Shown here: in pieces, positions 1-6,202 of the stretch | Layout of the letters: every line of letters begins with the position of its first letter | How positions within the stretch are numbered: position 1 is the stretch's first letter | Assembly: GCA_036351335.1 (NCBI GenBank) | Contig: JAZBOW010000057.1 | Location: 1 to 16,470, forward strand | DNA length: 16,470 nucleotides | Direction: 5' to 3' | Source of the DNA: UBA4459 sp036351335 | GTDB taxonomy: Bacteria; Bacteroidota; Bacteroidia; Bacteroidales; F082 | Translations under genes and position numbers: made by a program | Notes under the pieces: model-generated | The model's input: the letters and a program-made list of their open reading frames with translations, nothing else | The model's database searches: none | What the model was told of the DNA's origin: nothing

Positions 1-35
1 CAGAAAATGCTGTCGAACAAACCATCGACGAATAA
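1..35 (+). CDS. C-terminal end of an unidentified upstream gene (partial)
   Basis: Reading from base 3, the first bases encode ENAVEQTIDE followed by TAA at 33-35. That stop overlaps the rhomboid start as TAATG, sharing one base, which is a usual arrangement for two translationally coupled genes. Ten residues are far too few to name the product. This frame was chosen because of the stop/start overlap; another frame could be the real one. Confidence 0.4.
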   Translation, partial: ENAVEQTIDE

Positions 36-643
36 TGGGACTGAATATAATCATCGTTGGGATTACGGTTGTCATTTCTATCATTGCTTTTAGCAATACA
101 GAGTTGTTCGACAGGCTGAAATTCAATGCTTACCTGATCAAAGAGCATAAGCAGTATTATCGTTTTTTCTCATATGCGCTGGTGCATGCGGGCTGGTTGC
201 ACCTGCTTATCAATATGTATGTGCTGTACTCATTCGGAGATATTGTAGAAGAAGCGCTGATGATAAAATTCGGTTACCGTGGATTGCTGTATTACGCGCT
301 TTTATACATTGGGGGTGTCATTTTCTCAACGCTGTTTGATTTCAGGAAGCAGCGGGCCAACCCTTATTATAATGCCGTGGGTGCATCGGGTGCCGTGTCG
401 GCAGTGGTGTTTGCCAGCATATTGTTAGACCCTTCGGGCAGTATTTTTATTTTCCCAATACCCTTTCCATTACCTTCATGGGTATTCGGAATTGTTTACC
501 TGGTGTATTCAGCCTATATGGGCAAAAGAGGCGCTGACAACATCGGGCATAATGCCCATTTCTGGGGTGCTGTTTTCGGTATTGTGTTTACCATTATTTT
601 AATACCTGATGTGATTCAGCAGTTTATTCAGACGGTGTTTTAA
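35..643 (+). CDS. Rhomboid-family intramembrane serine protease
   Basis: This is an integral membrane protease that cleaves transmembrane substrates within or near the lipid bilayer. The 202-residue protein has about six hydrophobic segments (roughly 3-20, 41-66, 80-100, 112-133, 145-160, 170-193). The family's landmarks are present: H56xxxN60 in the second segment (oxyanion-hole region), G116-A-S118-G holding the nucleophile Ser118, and A174-H175-x-x-G-x-x-x-G in the last segment, giving the catalytic His175. It is a minimal six-segment form with no added cytoplasmic domain. The ATG at 35 overlaps the preceding stop (TAATG), so it is probably co-translated with the upstream gene. The gene ends only 4 bp from the end of the convergent yqgE, with no terminator between them. 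The substrate cannot be predicted. The active-site set is complete, so it should be an active protease rather than an iRhom-like pseudoenzyme. Confidence 0.93.
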   Translation: MGLNIIIVGITVVISIIAFSNTELFDRLKFNAYLIKEHKQYYRFFSYALVHAGWLHLLINMYVLYSFGDIVEEALMIKFGYRGLLYYALLYIGGVIFSTLFDFRKQRANPYYNAVGASGAVSAVVFASILLDPSGSIFIFPIPFPLPSWVFGIVYLVYSAYMGKRGADNIGHNAHFWGAVFGIVFTIILIPDVIQQFIQTVF

Positions 644-647
644 AAAT

Positions 648-1238
648 CTAATTCGCATTCGGATCCACCGGGAATTTTTTCCAGTATTTGTATTCTTCGC
701 CCATCTGATTCACAATATGTTCCCACATGGTGGTGGGCTCGGTGCCAAATACCTGTTGCGAAGTGGCACGGGCAATAATCCATGAGTTTTTTTCGAGTTC
801 CAGGTCCAATTGGCGGGCAGCCCAGCCCGAGTATCCGATAAAAAAACGAATGTCTTTCGGTAGAATGGTTTTTAAGAGCATCATTTCTTTCAGCATTTCG
901 ATATCGCCACCCCAGAAAACACCTTTAATAATTTCGAGGCTGTCCGGAAGTAATTCACCTTTGGTATGGATATAAAAAAGGTTCTCAGTGTCGACAGGAC
1001 CGCCCAGGTAAACAGGCGCGTCAAAATCGGGGAAATCTTTCACCACTTCATTAAAATTGGCCGAAATGGGTTTGTTAAGGATGGTGCCAAATGATCCTTC
1101 TTCATTGTGTTCGGCAAGCAGCACGACTGAACGGCCAAAAAAATAATCGCCCATCAAAGGCTCTGATAATAATATCCTTCCCTTGGCCGGTTTTACATTA
1201 TTGGTCCTTATCTGTAAAAATTTATCTATCTCGTTCAT
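648..1238 (-). CDS. yqgE: YqgE/AlgH family protein (UPF0301)
   Basis: A small cytosolic protein of the YqgE/AlgH family. The biochemical role is not firmly settled; AlgH is named for an effect on alginate regulation in Pseudomonas. At 196 residues it is near the usual length of about 185-190. Conserved family blocks are visible: the GRILLSEPLMGDYFFGRSVV region (20-39), GTILNKP (51-57), GGPV (79-82), GYSGWA (135-140) and NSW-I (151-154). The ATG at 1238 places the first conserved block about 20 residues in, as is usual. Its start is 16 bp from the start of the divergent MurL-MurD fusion, so its promoter must lie inside that gene's 5' end or overlap it. My recollection is that yqgE often lies near fmt, HU and recQ in this phylum; here those genes are 5-10 kb away. 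Confidence 0.95.
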   Translation of the reverse strand: MNEIDKFLQIRTNNVKPAKGRILLSEPLMGDYFFGRSVVLLAEHNEEGSFGTILNKPISANFNEVVKDFPDFDAPVYLGGPVDTENLFYIHTKGELLPDSLEIIKGVFWGGDIEMLKEMMLLKTILPKDIRFFIGYSGWAARQLDLELEKNSWIIARATSQQVFGTEPTTMWEHIVNQMGEEYKYWKKFPVDPNAN

Positions 1239-1254
1239 ATTTGCTGTTTTCTAA

Positions 1255-4047
1255 ATGGAGGAAAACCATTACTTTTACAAGGTTTTTCACAAAAAACATA
1301 CCATCATTTTGAAGCCACAGGATCATTACGATAAATATATAAAATTACGGCAACAATATCCATATTTCAGGTATGTTGATTATGCTTTTAAAATACATAA
1401 CAATGAACTCGAATTAAAGTTCACCTTCGATATTTCAGATGCTTTCACCTTTACACCCAGCTTGAAATTACAGCATCGCGATTTTTATAATTTAAATGGC
1501 TTATCACCAGAATCTATGTCGAACATGGCTTTCCATATAGGTATGATTGAGTTGATAAGCTATTGGAAACTGACTTGCTCTCCCACGCTGATCATTGAAC
1601 CGCATAGACTTTCGGACGAGCAGATGAATTGGTGGAAAAAACTATATTACCATGGCCTGGGCGAATTTTTTTACCTGAATGGCATCAATCCCAATAAAGA
1701 TGATTTTGTTAATATTCCGTCAAAAGGGAATGTGTTGCAACCTTTGTCAAATAATTTGAGTGGTGAAAAAGTGATCGTCCCGATAGGAGGTGGGAAAGAT
1801 TCGATTGTAACGCTTAAGTTACTGAAAGGAACAGATTTTCAGTTGATTCCGATGGTGCTGAATCCACGGGAAGCCAGTGTAAGAACCATCGAAACGGCAG
1901 GCTTCGTAATGGATACATCCATCGTTGTGGAAAGAACGCTTGATCCGCTAATGCTGGAATTGAATACCCGGGGATTTTTAAACGGGCATACCCCTTTCTC
2001 GGCTTTGCTGGCTTTCGTAAATGTGCTCGCGGCTGTGGCATCAGGAGCTAAGTATGTGGCTTTATCAAATGAAAACAGCGCCAATCAAAGCACCGTACCC
2101 GGTTCTGATATCAACCATCAATATTCCAAATCGTTTGAATTTGAGCGTGACTTTGCCTTTTACAGTAAAAAGTATGTACATCCTGATCTTGTGTATTTCA
2201 GTTTTTTACGGCCCTTGAATGAATTACAGATCGGTAAGCTGTTTTCTTCCTTTTCGGAACATTTTTCAGGTTTCAGAAGTTGCAATGTGGGAAGCAAAGA
2301 AGACAAATGGTGCGGAAAATGCCCCAAATGCCTGTTTACATTCATCATTTTATCACCCTTTGTTCCGGGCGATCAATTGTATCAGATATTTGGAAAAGAT
2401 ATGTTGAATGATGCTGAACTGAAACCTATTTTTGATGAACTGACAGGCAAATCTCCTGTAAAACCATTTGAATGTGTGGGCACACCAGACGAGATAAAGG
2501 CTGCGTTAGACAGGTCATATGAAGTAACAAGCGAGGAGAAACCTCCTGAATTGCTGCGGAATTTTCAATATACAGGAAATGGTGGTGATGATTTTAGGGA
2601 ATTGATGTCGTCATTTAACACGGAAAACCTGTTGCCACTCTCTTTTATGAAAGTGCTTCTGAATAAGCAGGAACTCCCTTTGTCAATACAATTTAAGTTA
2701 TTTATACTGAATAAGTTCGGGTCAAATCCGGAAATAGTGATCCTTGGATTTGGCAGGGAAGGAATATCCTCTTATAAGCAATTTCGTTCCTATTATCCTG
2801 AGGCAGTAATTCATATCGCTGATAAAGATCCATCTATAAATGATTTAGAAATAACCAAAGGAGATCCGAAACTTGTATTTCATACTGGGAAAGGATATCA
2901 GTCACGATTAAGACAATTTTCGATTATCGTAAAGTCGCCGGGCGTGAAGTTACATGCTGAAATGCCAAATGAAAAGTGTCTTTATTCGCAGGCCGACCTG
3001 TTTCTCGAATTTTTCAGGGATCAAACCATTGGCATTACAGGCACCAAAGGAAAGAGTACGACTTCTTCACTTATCCATCATTTGCTTGAAAAATCAGGGA
3101 AGGATACCGTGCTGTTAGGCAATATCGGTATCCCACCTTTTGATATGCTCGATCAAATTAATCTACACACCGCCATTGTATATGAAATGTCGGCCCACCA
3201 GCTCGAAAATGTAAAGCATTCGCCACATATTGGTGTGTTGCTGAACATCTTTCCTGAGCACCTTGATCATTTTAACAGTTTTGATGCGTATAAAAAGGCG
3301 AAGAATCATATTTTCAAGTTCCAGAAACCCGGCGATGTAGCCCTTGTGCAGGATGCATTTTCAGCAACTGTAAATGGAAGGAAAATTATATTCGCAGACA
3401 AAAAAATATCAGATACTGACGCATATATTGATCAGGAAAGCCTGGTCTTCGCTTCATCCGGCAAGAGGTTTGAGATAGATGACAGCCAATTAGCCCTGAA
3501 AGGTGATCATAACAAACTGAATATGTTGGCGGCCATGCTGGCTGTTTCGGCAGTGGGAGTTGAATTGAAAACCTCATTCTCACACCTGGGTTCTTTTAAA
3601 CCCTTACCACATCGACTTGAATTTGTAGGCCGGTTCGATGGCATTGATTTCTACAACGACAGTATTTCAACGGTGCCCGAATCAACGATAGCAGCTATAA
3701 ACACATTACAGGATGTGAAGACTCTTATTTTGGGAGGCTATGACCGGGGTATTGATTACGACGGATTGGTGACGTTTCTAAATGAAAGTGAAATTGAGAA
3801 TCTACTTTTCCTCGGCAAGGCGGGCGATACGATGATGCAGCTTTTTTTCAACAGCATATCTTCAAAAAATCTAGTTAAAGTTGCTGATATTCAGATGGCT
3901 GTTGAGTATGCCTTTGCAAAAACAATTAGTGGAAAATGCCTGCTGTCGCCTGCCGCCTCCAGTTACGACCAGTTTCATAATTTTGAACACCGGGGTGACA
4001 CCTTTAAACAATGTGTTCAACAACTCGGGCATAAAAAAAGCGGGTAA
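1255..4047 (+). CDS. MurL-MurD fusion: UDP-MurNAc-L-Ala-L-Glu epimerase plus UDP-MurNAc-L-alanine--glutamate ligase
   Basis: A 930-residue cytosolic protein with two peptidoglycan-precursor enzymes in one chain. Residues about 1-420 match the MurL epimerase type: GGGKDS (178-183) in an ATP-pyrophosphatase-like loop, the SNENSANQST block (271-280) and a Cys cluster C353-x2-C356-x2-C359. MurL epimerises the terminal L-Glu of UDP-MurNAc-L-Ala-L-Glu to D-Glu. Residues about 490-925 are a complete MurD-type Mur ligase: GFGREG (498-503), P-loop GTKGKSTT (596-603), GNIGIP (622-627), EHLDH (668-672), DHNKLNM (751-757), PHRLEFVG (785-792), FYNDSISTVPEST (799-811), LGGYDRG (826-832) and the SPAASSYDQF block (899-907). 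The known separate pair is MurD2 (adds L-Glu) and MurL. I infer that the ligase half adds L-Glu and the epimerase half converts it. The linker is about residues 425-490. The stop lies in a hairpin loop. Confidence 0.88.
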   Translation: MEENHYFYKVFHKKHTIILKPQDHYDKYIKLRQQYPYFRYVDYAFKIHNNELELKFTFDISDAFTFTPSLKLQHRDFYNLNGLSPESMSNMAFHIGMIELISYWKLTCSPTLIIEPHRLSDEQMNWWKKLYYHGLGEFFYLNGINPNKDDFVNIPSKGNVLQPLSNNLSGEKVIVPIGGGKDSIVTLKLLKGTDFQLIPMVLNPREASVRTIETAGFVMDTSIVVERTLDPLMLELNTRGFLNGHTPFSALLAFVNVLAAVASGAKYVALSNENSANQSTVPGSDINHQYSKSFEFERDFAFYSKKYVHPDLVYFSFLRPLNELQIGKLFSSFSEHFSGFRSCNVGSKEDKWCGKCPKCLFTFIILSPFVPGDQLYQIFGKDMLNDAELKPIFDELTGKSPVKPFECVGTPDEIKAALDRSYEVTSEEKPPELLRNFQYTGNGGDDFRELMSSFNTENLLPLSFMKVLLNKQELPLSIQFKLFILNKFGSNPEIVILGFGREGISSYKQFRSYYPEAVIHIADKDPSINDLEITKGDPKLVFHTGKGYQSRLRQFSIIVKSPGVKLHAEMPNEKCLYSQADLFLEFFRDQTIGITGTKGKSTTSSLIHHLLEKSGKDTVLLGNIGIPPFDMLDQINLHTAIVYEMSAHQLENVKHSPHIGVLLNIFPEHLDHFNSFDAYKKAKNHIFKFQKPGDVALVQDAFSATVNGRKIIFADKKISDTDAYIDQESLVFASSGKRFEIDDSQLALKGDHNKLNMLAAMLAVSAVGVELKTSFSHLGSFKPLPHRLEFVGRFDGIDFYNDSISTVPESTIAAINTLQDVKTLILGGYDRGIDYDGLVTFLNESEIENLLFLGKAGDTMMQLFFNSISSKNLVKVADIQMAVEYAFAKTISGKCLLSPAASSYDQFHNFEHRGDTFKQCVQQLGHKKSG

Positions 4048-4056
4048 GCCCGCTTT
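4033..4056 (-). terminator. Rho-independent terminator, good for the minus strand and possibly bidirectional
   Basis: Perfect 8-bp stem (4037-4044 with 4049-4056, AAAGCGGG/CCCGCTTT) and a 4-base loop at 4045-4048. On the minus strand it is followed by a run of seven T (4039 down to 4033), so it ends the bTHX transcript 25 bp past its stop codon. On the plus strand only three T follow, so termination of the fusion gene there would be weaker. The fusion gene's TAA (4045-4047) is in the loop. Confidence 0.85.
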
Positions 4057-4080
4057 CTATAGAATTTAATAAAGTAAGGA

Positions 4081-4542
4081 TTATTTCTTCGCATCCTCTT
4101 TTTCCTTATCCTTCGCCTCAGCCTTAACCTCAGCTTTATCCTTTGTTTTCTTTTCTTCTTTTACCTCTTCAGCTTTTGTTTCTTTTTTTGCTGTTGTTTT
4201 CTTCGCTGTCGTTTTCTTTTCTTCTTTTACTTCAGCAGCTTTTTCCTCTTTTTTGGCCGGGGACTTCTTTTTGGTAGTGGCAGTTTTTTTGGTAGTTGTT
4301 GATTTTTTTGCCGGTGTAGTTTTCTTAGCAGCAGTTGTTTTCTTGGTTGTGGTCTTTTTTTCTTCCACTTTCTTTTCCTCAGCTACAACTGGTTCTTCTT
4401 CTTTTTTAACAGTGGTTTTTTTTGTTTTTGGTTTCACTGCTGCCGGCATCACTTTCCGGTCTTTTCTCTTTCTTTTTCGACTCACTCCATACGTGCCTGC
4501 AATTATTTTACCCCTTTTTGTCTTTTTATCTCCTTTACCCAT
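4081..4542 (-). CDS. Ribosomal protein bTHX with a long histone-H1-like C-terminal tail
   Basis: Residues 1-26 (MGKGDKKTKRGKIIAGTYGV followed by SRKRKR) have the form of the small-subunit protein bTHX; the Thermus protein of about 27 residues has the same MGKGD..T.RGKI..GTYG pattern. bTHX lies in the 30S head, threaded through 16S rRNA. Normal forms are under about 60 residues; this one is 153. From about residue 31 the rest is low-complexity Lys/Thr/Ala/Glu/Pro with KKTT, AKK and KKTTPAKK units. By hand count residues 31-153 hold about 43 Lys against 24 Asp/Glu, so the tail is basic but mixed in charge. A unit KAxEVKEEKKT occurs at 101-111 and 123-133. Such tails resemble bacterial H1-like proteins. 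It could be a ribosomal protein, a nucleoid protein or both. A fitting promoter lies just upstream. Confidence 0.8.
   Translation of the reverse strand: MGKGDKKTKRGKIIAGTYGVSRKRKRKDRKVMPAAVKPKTKKTTVKKEEEPVVAEEKKVEEKKTTTKKTTAAKKTTPAKKSTTTKKTATTKKKSPAKKEEKAAEVKEEKKTTAKKTTAKKETKAEEVKEEKKTKDKAEVKAEAKDKEKEDAKK
4144..4242 (-). repeat. Two-copy 33-bp direct repeat in the lysine-rich tail, 66-bp offset
   Basis: The copies at 4210-4242 and 4144-4176 encode KAAEVKEEKKT and KAEEVKEEKKT. They share the 14-base stretch seen on the plus strand at 4217-4230 and 4151-4164, exactly 66 bp (22 codons) apart. This suggests the tail grew by in-frame duplication. The whole stretch is strongly purine-rich on the coding strand. 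Confidence 0.65.
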
Positions 4543-4571
4543 GGTTGAATTATTTGAAGTTTGAATGGGGG

Positions 4572-4602
4572 TAAAGTTACCAAAAATTAAGGAGCCTGCA
4601 AC
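4572..4602 (-). promoter_or_regulatory. Predicted Bacteroidota-type promoter of the bTHX gene
   Basis: On the minus strand GTTG (4602-4599) is followed by 19 nt and TAACTTTA (4579-4572), matching TTG-N19-TAnnTTTG in all but the last base. It would give a leader of roughly 20-25 nt before the ATG at 4542. Prediction from consensus only. Confidence 0.55.
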
Positions 4603-4613
4603 TCTTTATCCTA

Positions 4614-5303
4614 TCATTTTCTGTTCTTTAGAAATTGATTTTCGATAATGTCGCTTCTTTTAATACTTCTGCGCGACCATTCGAGTAATATTTCCTGTTT
4701 TTCATCTTCAGATAAGGACCAATTCGTAGAAGAGTTCCTTAGCCGATTGGTAAGGGTAAAAAGTATCAGCGCTGCTGATACAGATATGTTGTAGCTTTCG
4801 GTAAAGCCGAACATCGGTATTTTTAAAAATTCATCTGCATTTTCGAAGGCAATATCAGAAAGTCCGTTGAGTTCGGTTCCGAAAACGATGGCCATTTTTC
4901 CGTCAAGCGGAATGCTTTCCAGGTCCTGGTCATTTTTGTGTGGCGTGCTAGCCACGATTCTGTATCCCTGTTTCCTCAATTTTTCAAACGTAAGCAAGGT
5001 GTTTTGCTCTGTTTCGTTGTATTTGAACAGGTTAAGCCATTTGGATGCACCAAGGGCTACATCAGGGTTTACATCATATTGGTTGTTATTTTCTATGATG
5101 TGTACATCCTGTATCCCTGTTAAGTCGCAGGTGCGAAGTACAGCGCTCGCATTGTGTGGTTGGTAAATATCTTCAAGTATAACAGTGATATGCCTAGTTC
5201 TGTTTGCGATCACTTTTTCAAACAGGGATTTCCGGTTTGGTGTGAGAAACTCAAGCAAGTGATCAAGCAGTGCTTTTTGAGGGTCAGAGTCTGCGTTTTT
5301 CAA
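4614..5303 (-). CDS. trmH: TrmH/SpoU-family RNA 2'-O-methyltransferase, probably tRNA (Gm18)
   Basis: A SPOUT trefoil-knot methyltransferase that transfers a methyl group from S-adenosylmethionine to a ribose 2'-OH. Three SpoU motifs are visible: motif 1 around PHN51ASAVLR57TCD (substrate Arg57), motif 2 around IVFGTE144LNGLSD (139-150) and motif 3 IPMFGFTESYN172ISVSAAL (162-179). The extended IYQPHNASAVLRTCD and SYNISVSAALILF stretches resemble E. coli TrmH, which makes Gm18 in tRNA; RlmB-type enzymes are less similar there. At 229 residues it matches TrmH. The start is a TTG at 5303: the codon just before it is TAG, no ATG occurs before residue 137, and starting later would cut into the N-terminal helix region. 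It is divergent from the TPR gene and followed 71 bp later by the bTHX gene, which has its own promoter. Confidence 0.85.
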   Translation of the reverse strand: MKNADSDPQKALLDHLLEFLTPNRKSLFEKVIANRTRHITVILEDIYQPHNASAVLRTCDLTGIQDVHIIENNNQYDVNPDVALGASKWLNLFKYNETEQNTLLTFEKLRKQGYRIVASTPHKNDQDLESIPLDGKMAIVFGTELNGLSDIAFENADEFLKIPMFGFTESYNISVSAALILFTLTNRLRNSSTNWSLSEDEKQEILLEWSRRSIKRSDIIENQFLKNRK

Positions 5304-5327
5304 CTATTTTCAGGAATTTGTGCATCA

Positions 5328-5335
5328 CAAAATTA
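5328..5335 (-). promoter_or_regulatory. Possible -7 element for trmH
   Basis: The minus strand reads TAATTTTG here, an exact TAnnTTTG, about 25 nt upstream of the TTG start. The -33 partner is weak: the nearest TTG lies 23 nt upstream rather than 19. Tentative. Confidence 0.35.
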
Positions 5336-5386
5336 AAAATATAGGACAGGATTTAACGCAATTGCAATTTATTTTGTCGTAGACGT

Positions 5387-5416
5387 TTCATTATTAAGAA
5401 GAAAAATATACTTTTG
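5387..5416 (+). promoter_or_regulatory. Predicted promoter of the TPR-protein gene
   Basis: An exact -7 element TACTTTTG (5409-5416) lies 19 nt after GTTTC (TTC at 5387-5389), a one-base variant of the -33 TTTG. It leaves about 15 nt of leader before the ATG at 5437. Confidence 0.5.
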
Positions 5417-5436
5417 CATCCTCAAATTGAATAGGA

Positions 5437-6132
5437 ATGGCAAAGAAAAAGGATCCAGAAATCAGAGGTGATCAACGGTTAGAAAATATTGAAGAATCGT
5501 TGACCAGAACCGAACAGTTTATTGTAAATAACCAGAAAATTATCAGCATTGTCGTAGGTGTTATCGTTGTGGCGATACTTGCTTACTTTGGTTTTCAGAG
5601 ATATTACCAGCAACCAAAAACTAAAGAGGCGCAAGAGCAGATGTTTATGGCGCAAAAATATTTTGAATCTGATTCGCTTAACAAAGCTTTGTATGGTGAT
5701 GGCAATAGCCTCGGGTTTATTGATATAGCAGACGAGTACAGTTTTACAAAACCCGGAAATCTGGCCAATTATTACGCCGGTATTTCTTTCCTGAAAAAGG
5801 GAGAATTTAACCAAGCAATTGATTACCTCGTAGACTTTGAAAGTGATGATCACATAGTTGGTCCTATGGCTATAGGTGCTATGGGCGATGCCTATCTTGA
5901 ACTTGGTGAGAATGAAAAGGCAGCTTCCTATTATATAGATGCTGCCAATAAAGTGGATAATGATTTTACAAGTCCCTTGTTTTTATTCAAAGCCGGGCAG
6001 GTATATGAAATCATGGGCGATTATAATGCCGCTTTGGATGTGTATAACCGCATTAAGGATGATTATGCAAGAAGTAATGAAGGCCGAACCATCGATAAAA
6101 ATATTGCAAGGGCAGAAACAAAAAGTGAGTAA
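5437..6132 (+). CDS. Membrane-anchored tetratricopeptide-repeat protein (YfgM-like architecture)
   Basis: A 231-residue protein with a charged cytosolic N-terminus (MAKKKDPEIR), a single transmembrane segment at about residues 35-53 (IISIVVGVIVVAILAYFGF) and a soluble C-terminal part of TPR-like helix pairs. Repeats can be seen at about 109-137 (NYYAGISFLKKGEFNQAIDY), 143-175 (GAMGDAYLELGENEKAASYY) and 180-213 (FKAGQVYEIMGDYNAALDVY), each with the small-residue and aromatic pattern of TPRs. The order matches YfgM-type proteins, which anchor periplasmic TPRs near the Sec translocon, and related Bacteroidota proteins. There is no signal-peptidase site, so the anchor should be retained and the TPRs should face the periplasm. 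It is monocistronic: own promoter, and a terminator 27 bp after the stop. The partner protein is unknown. Confidence 0.8.
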   Translation: MAKKKDPEIRGDQRLENIEESLTRTEQFIVNNQKIISIVVGVIVVAILAYFGFQRYYQQPKTKEAQEQMFMAQKYFESDSLNKALYGDGNSLGFIDIADEYSFTKPGNLANYYAGISFLKKGEFNQAIDYLVDFESDDHIVGPMAIGAMGDAYLELGENEKAASYYIDAANKVDNDFTSPLFLFKAGQVYEIMGDYNAALDVYNRIKDDYARSNEGRTIDKNIARAETKSE

Positions 6133-6158
6133 AATTAAAATACTATAAGTTTTCATAG

Positions 6159-6195
6159 AAACCCGGTGAGATGATCGCTGGGTTTTTTTATTTTT
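6159..6195 (+). terminator. Rho-independent terminator after the TPR gene, directly before fmt
   Basis: Stem AAACCCGG (6159-6166) pairs with CTGGGTTT (6178-6185), with one G-T pair, followed by a T-rich run to 6195 (T7 A T5). The fmt start codon is at 6203, only 7 bp past the T-rich run. Confidence 0.82.
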
Positions 6196-6202
6196 ACGGG
6201 GT

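Noticed and set aside
1814..2084. Two minus-strand frames inside the MurL-MurD gene
   Set aside because: Antisense to the conserved MurL motif region and no family similarity.
4253..4564. Plus-strand open frame of about 103 codons rich in Phe and Val
   Set aside because: It is the mirror of the lysine-rich coding strand: complements of AAA/AAG and ACA/GCA read as Phe, Val and similar. No promoter or family match supports it.
5479..5853. Minus-strand frame of about 124 codons opposite the TPR gene
   Set aside because: It is antisense to the clear TM-plus-TPR protein, which has its own promoter and terminator.
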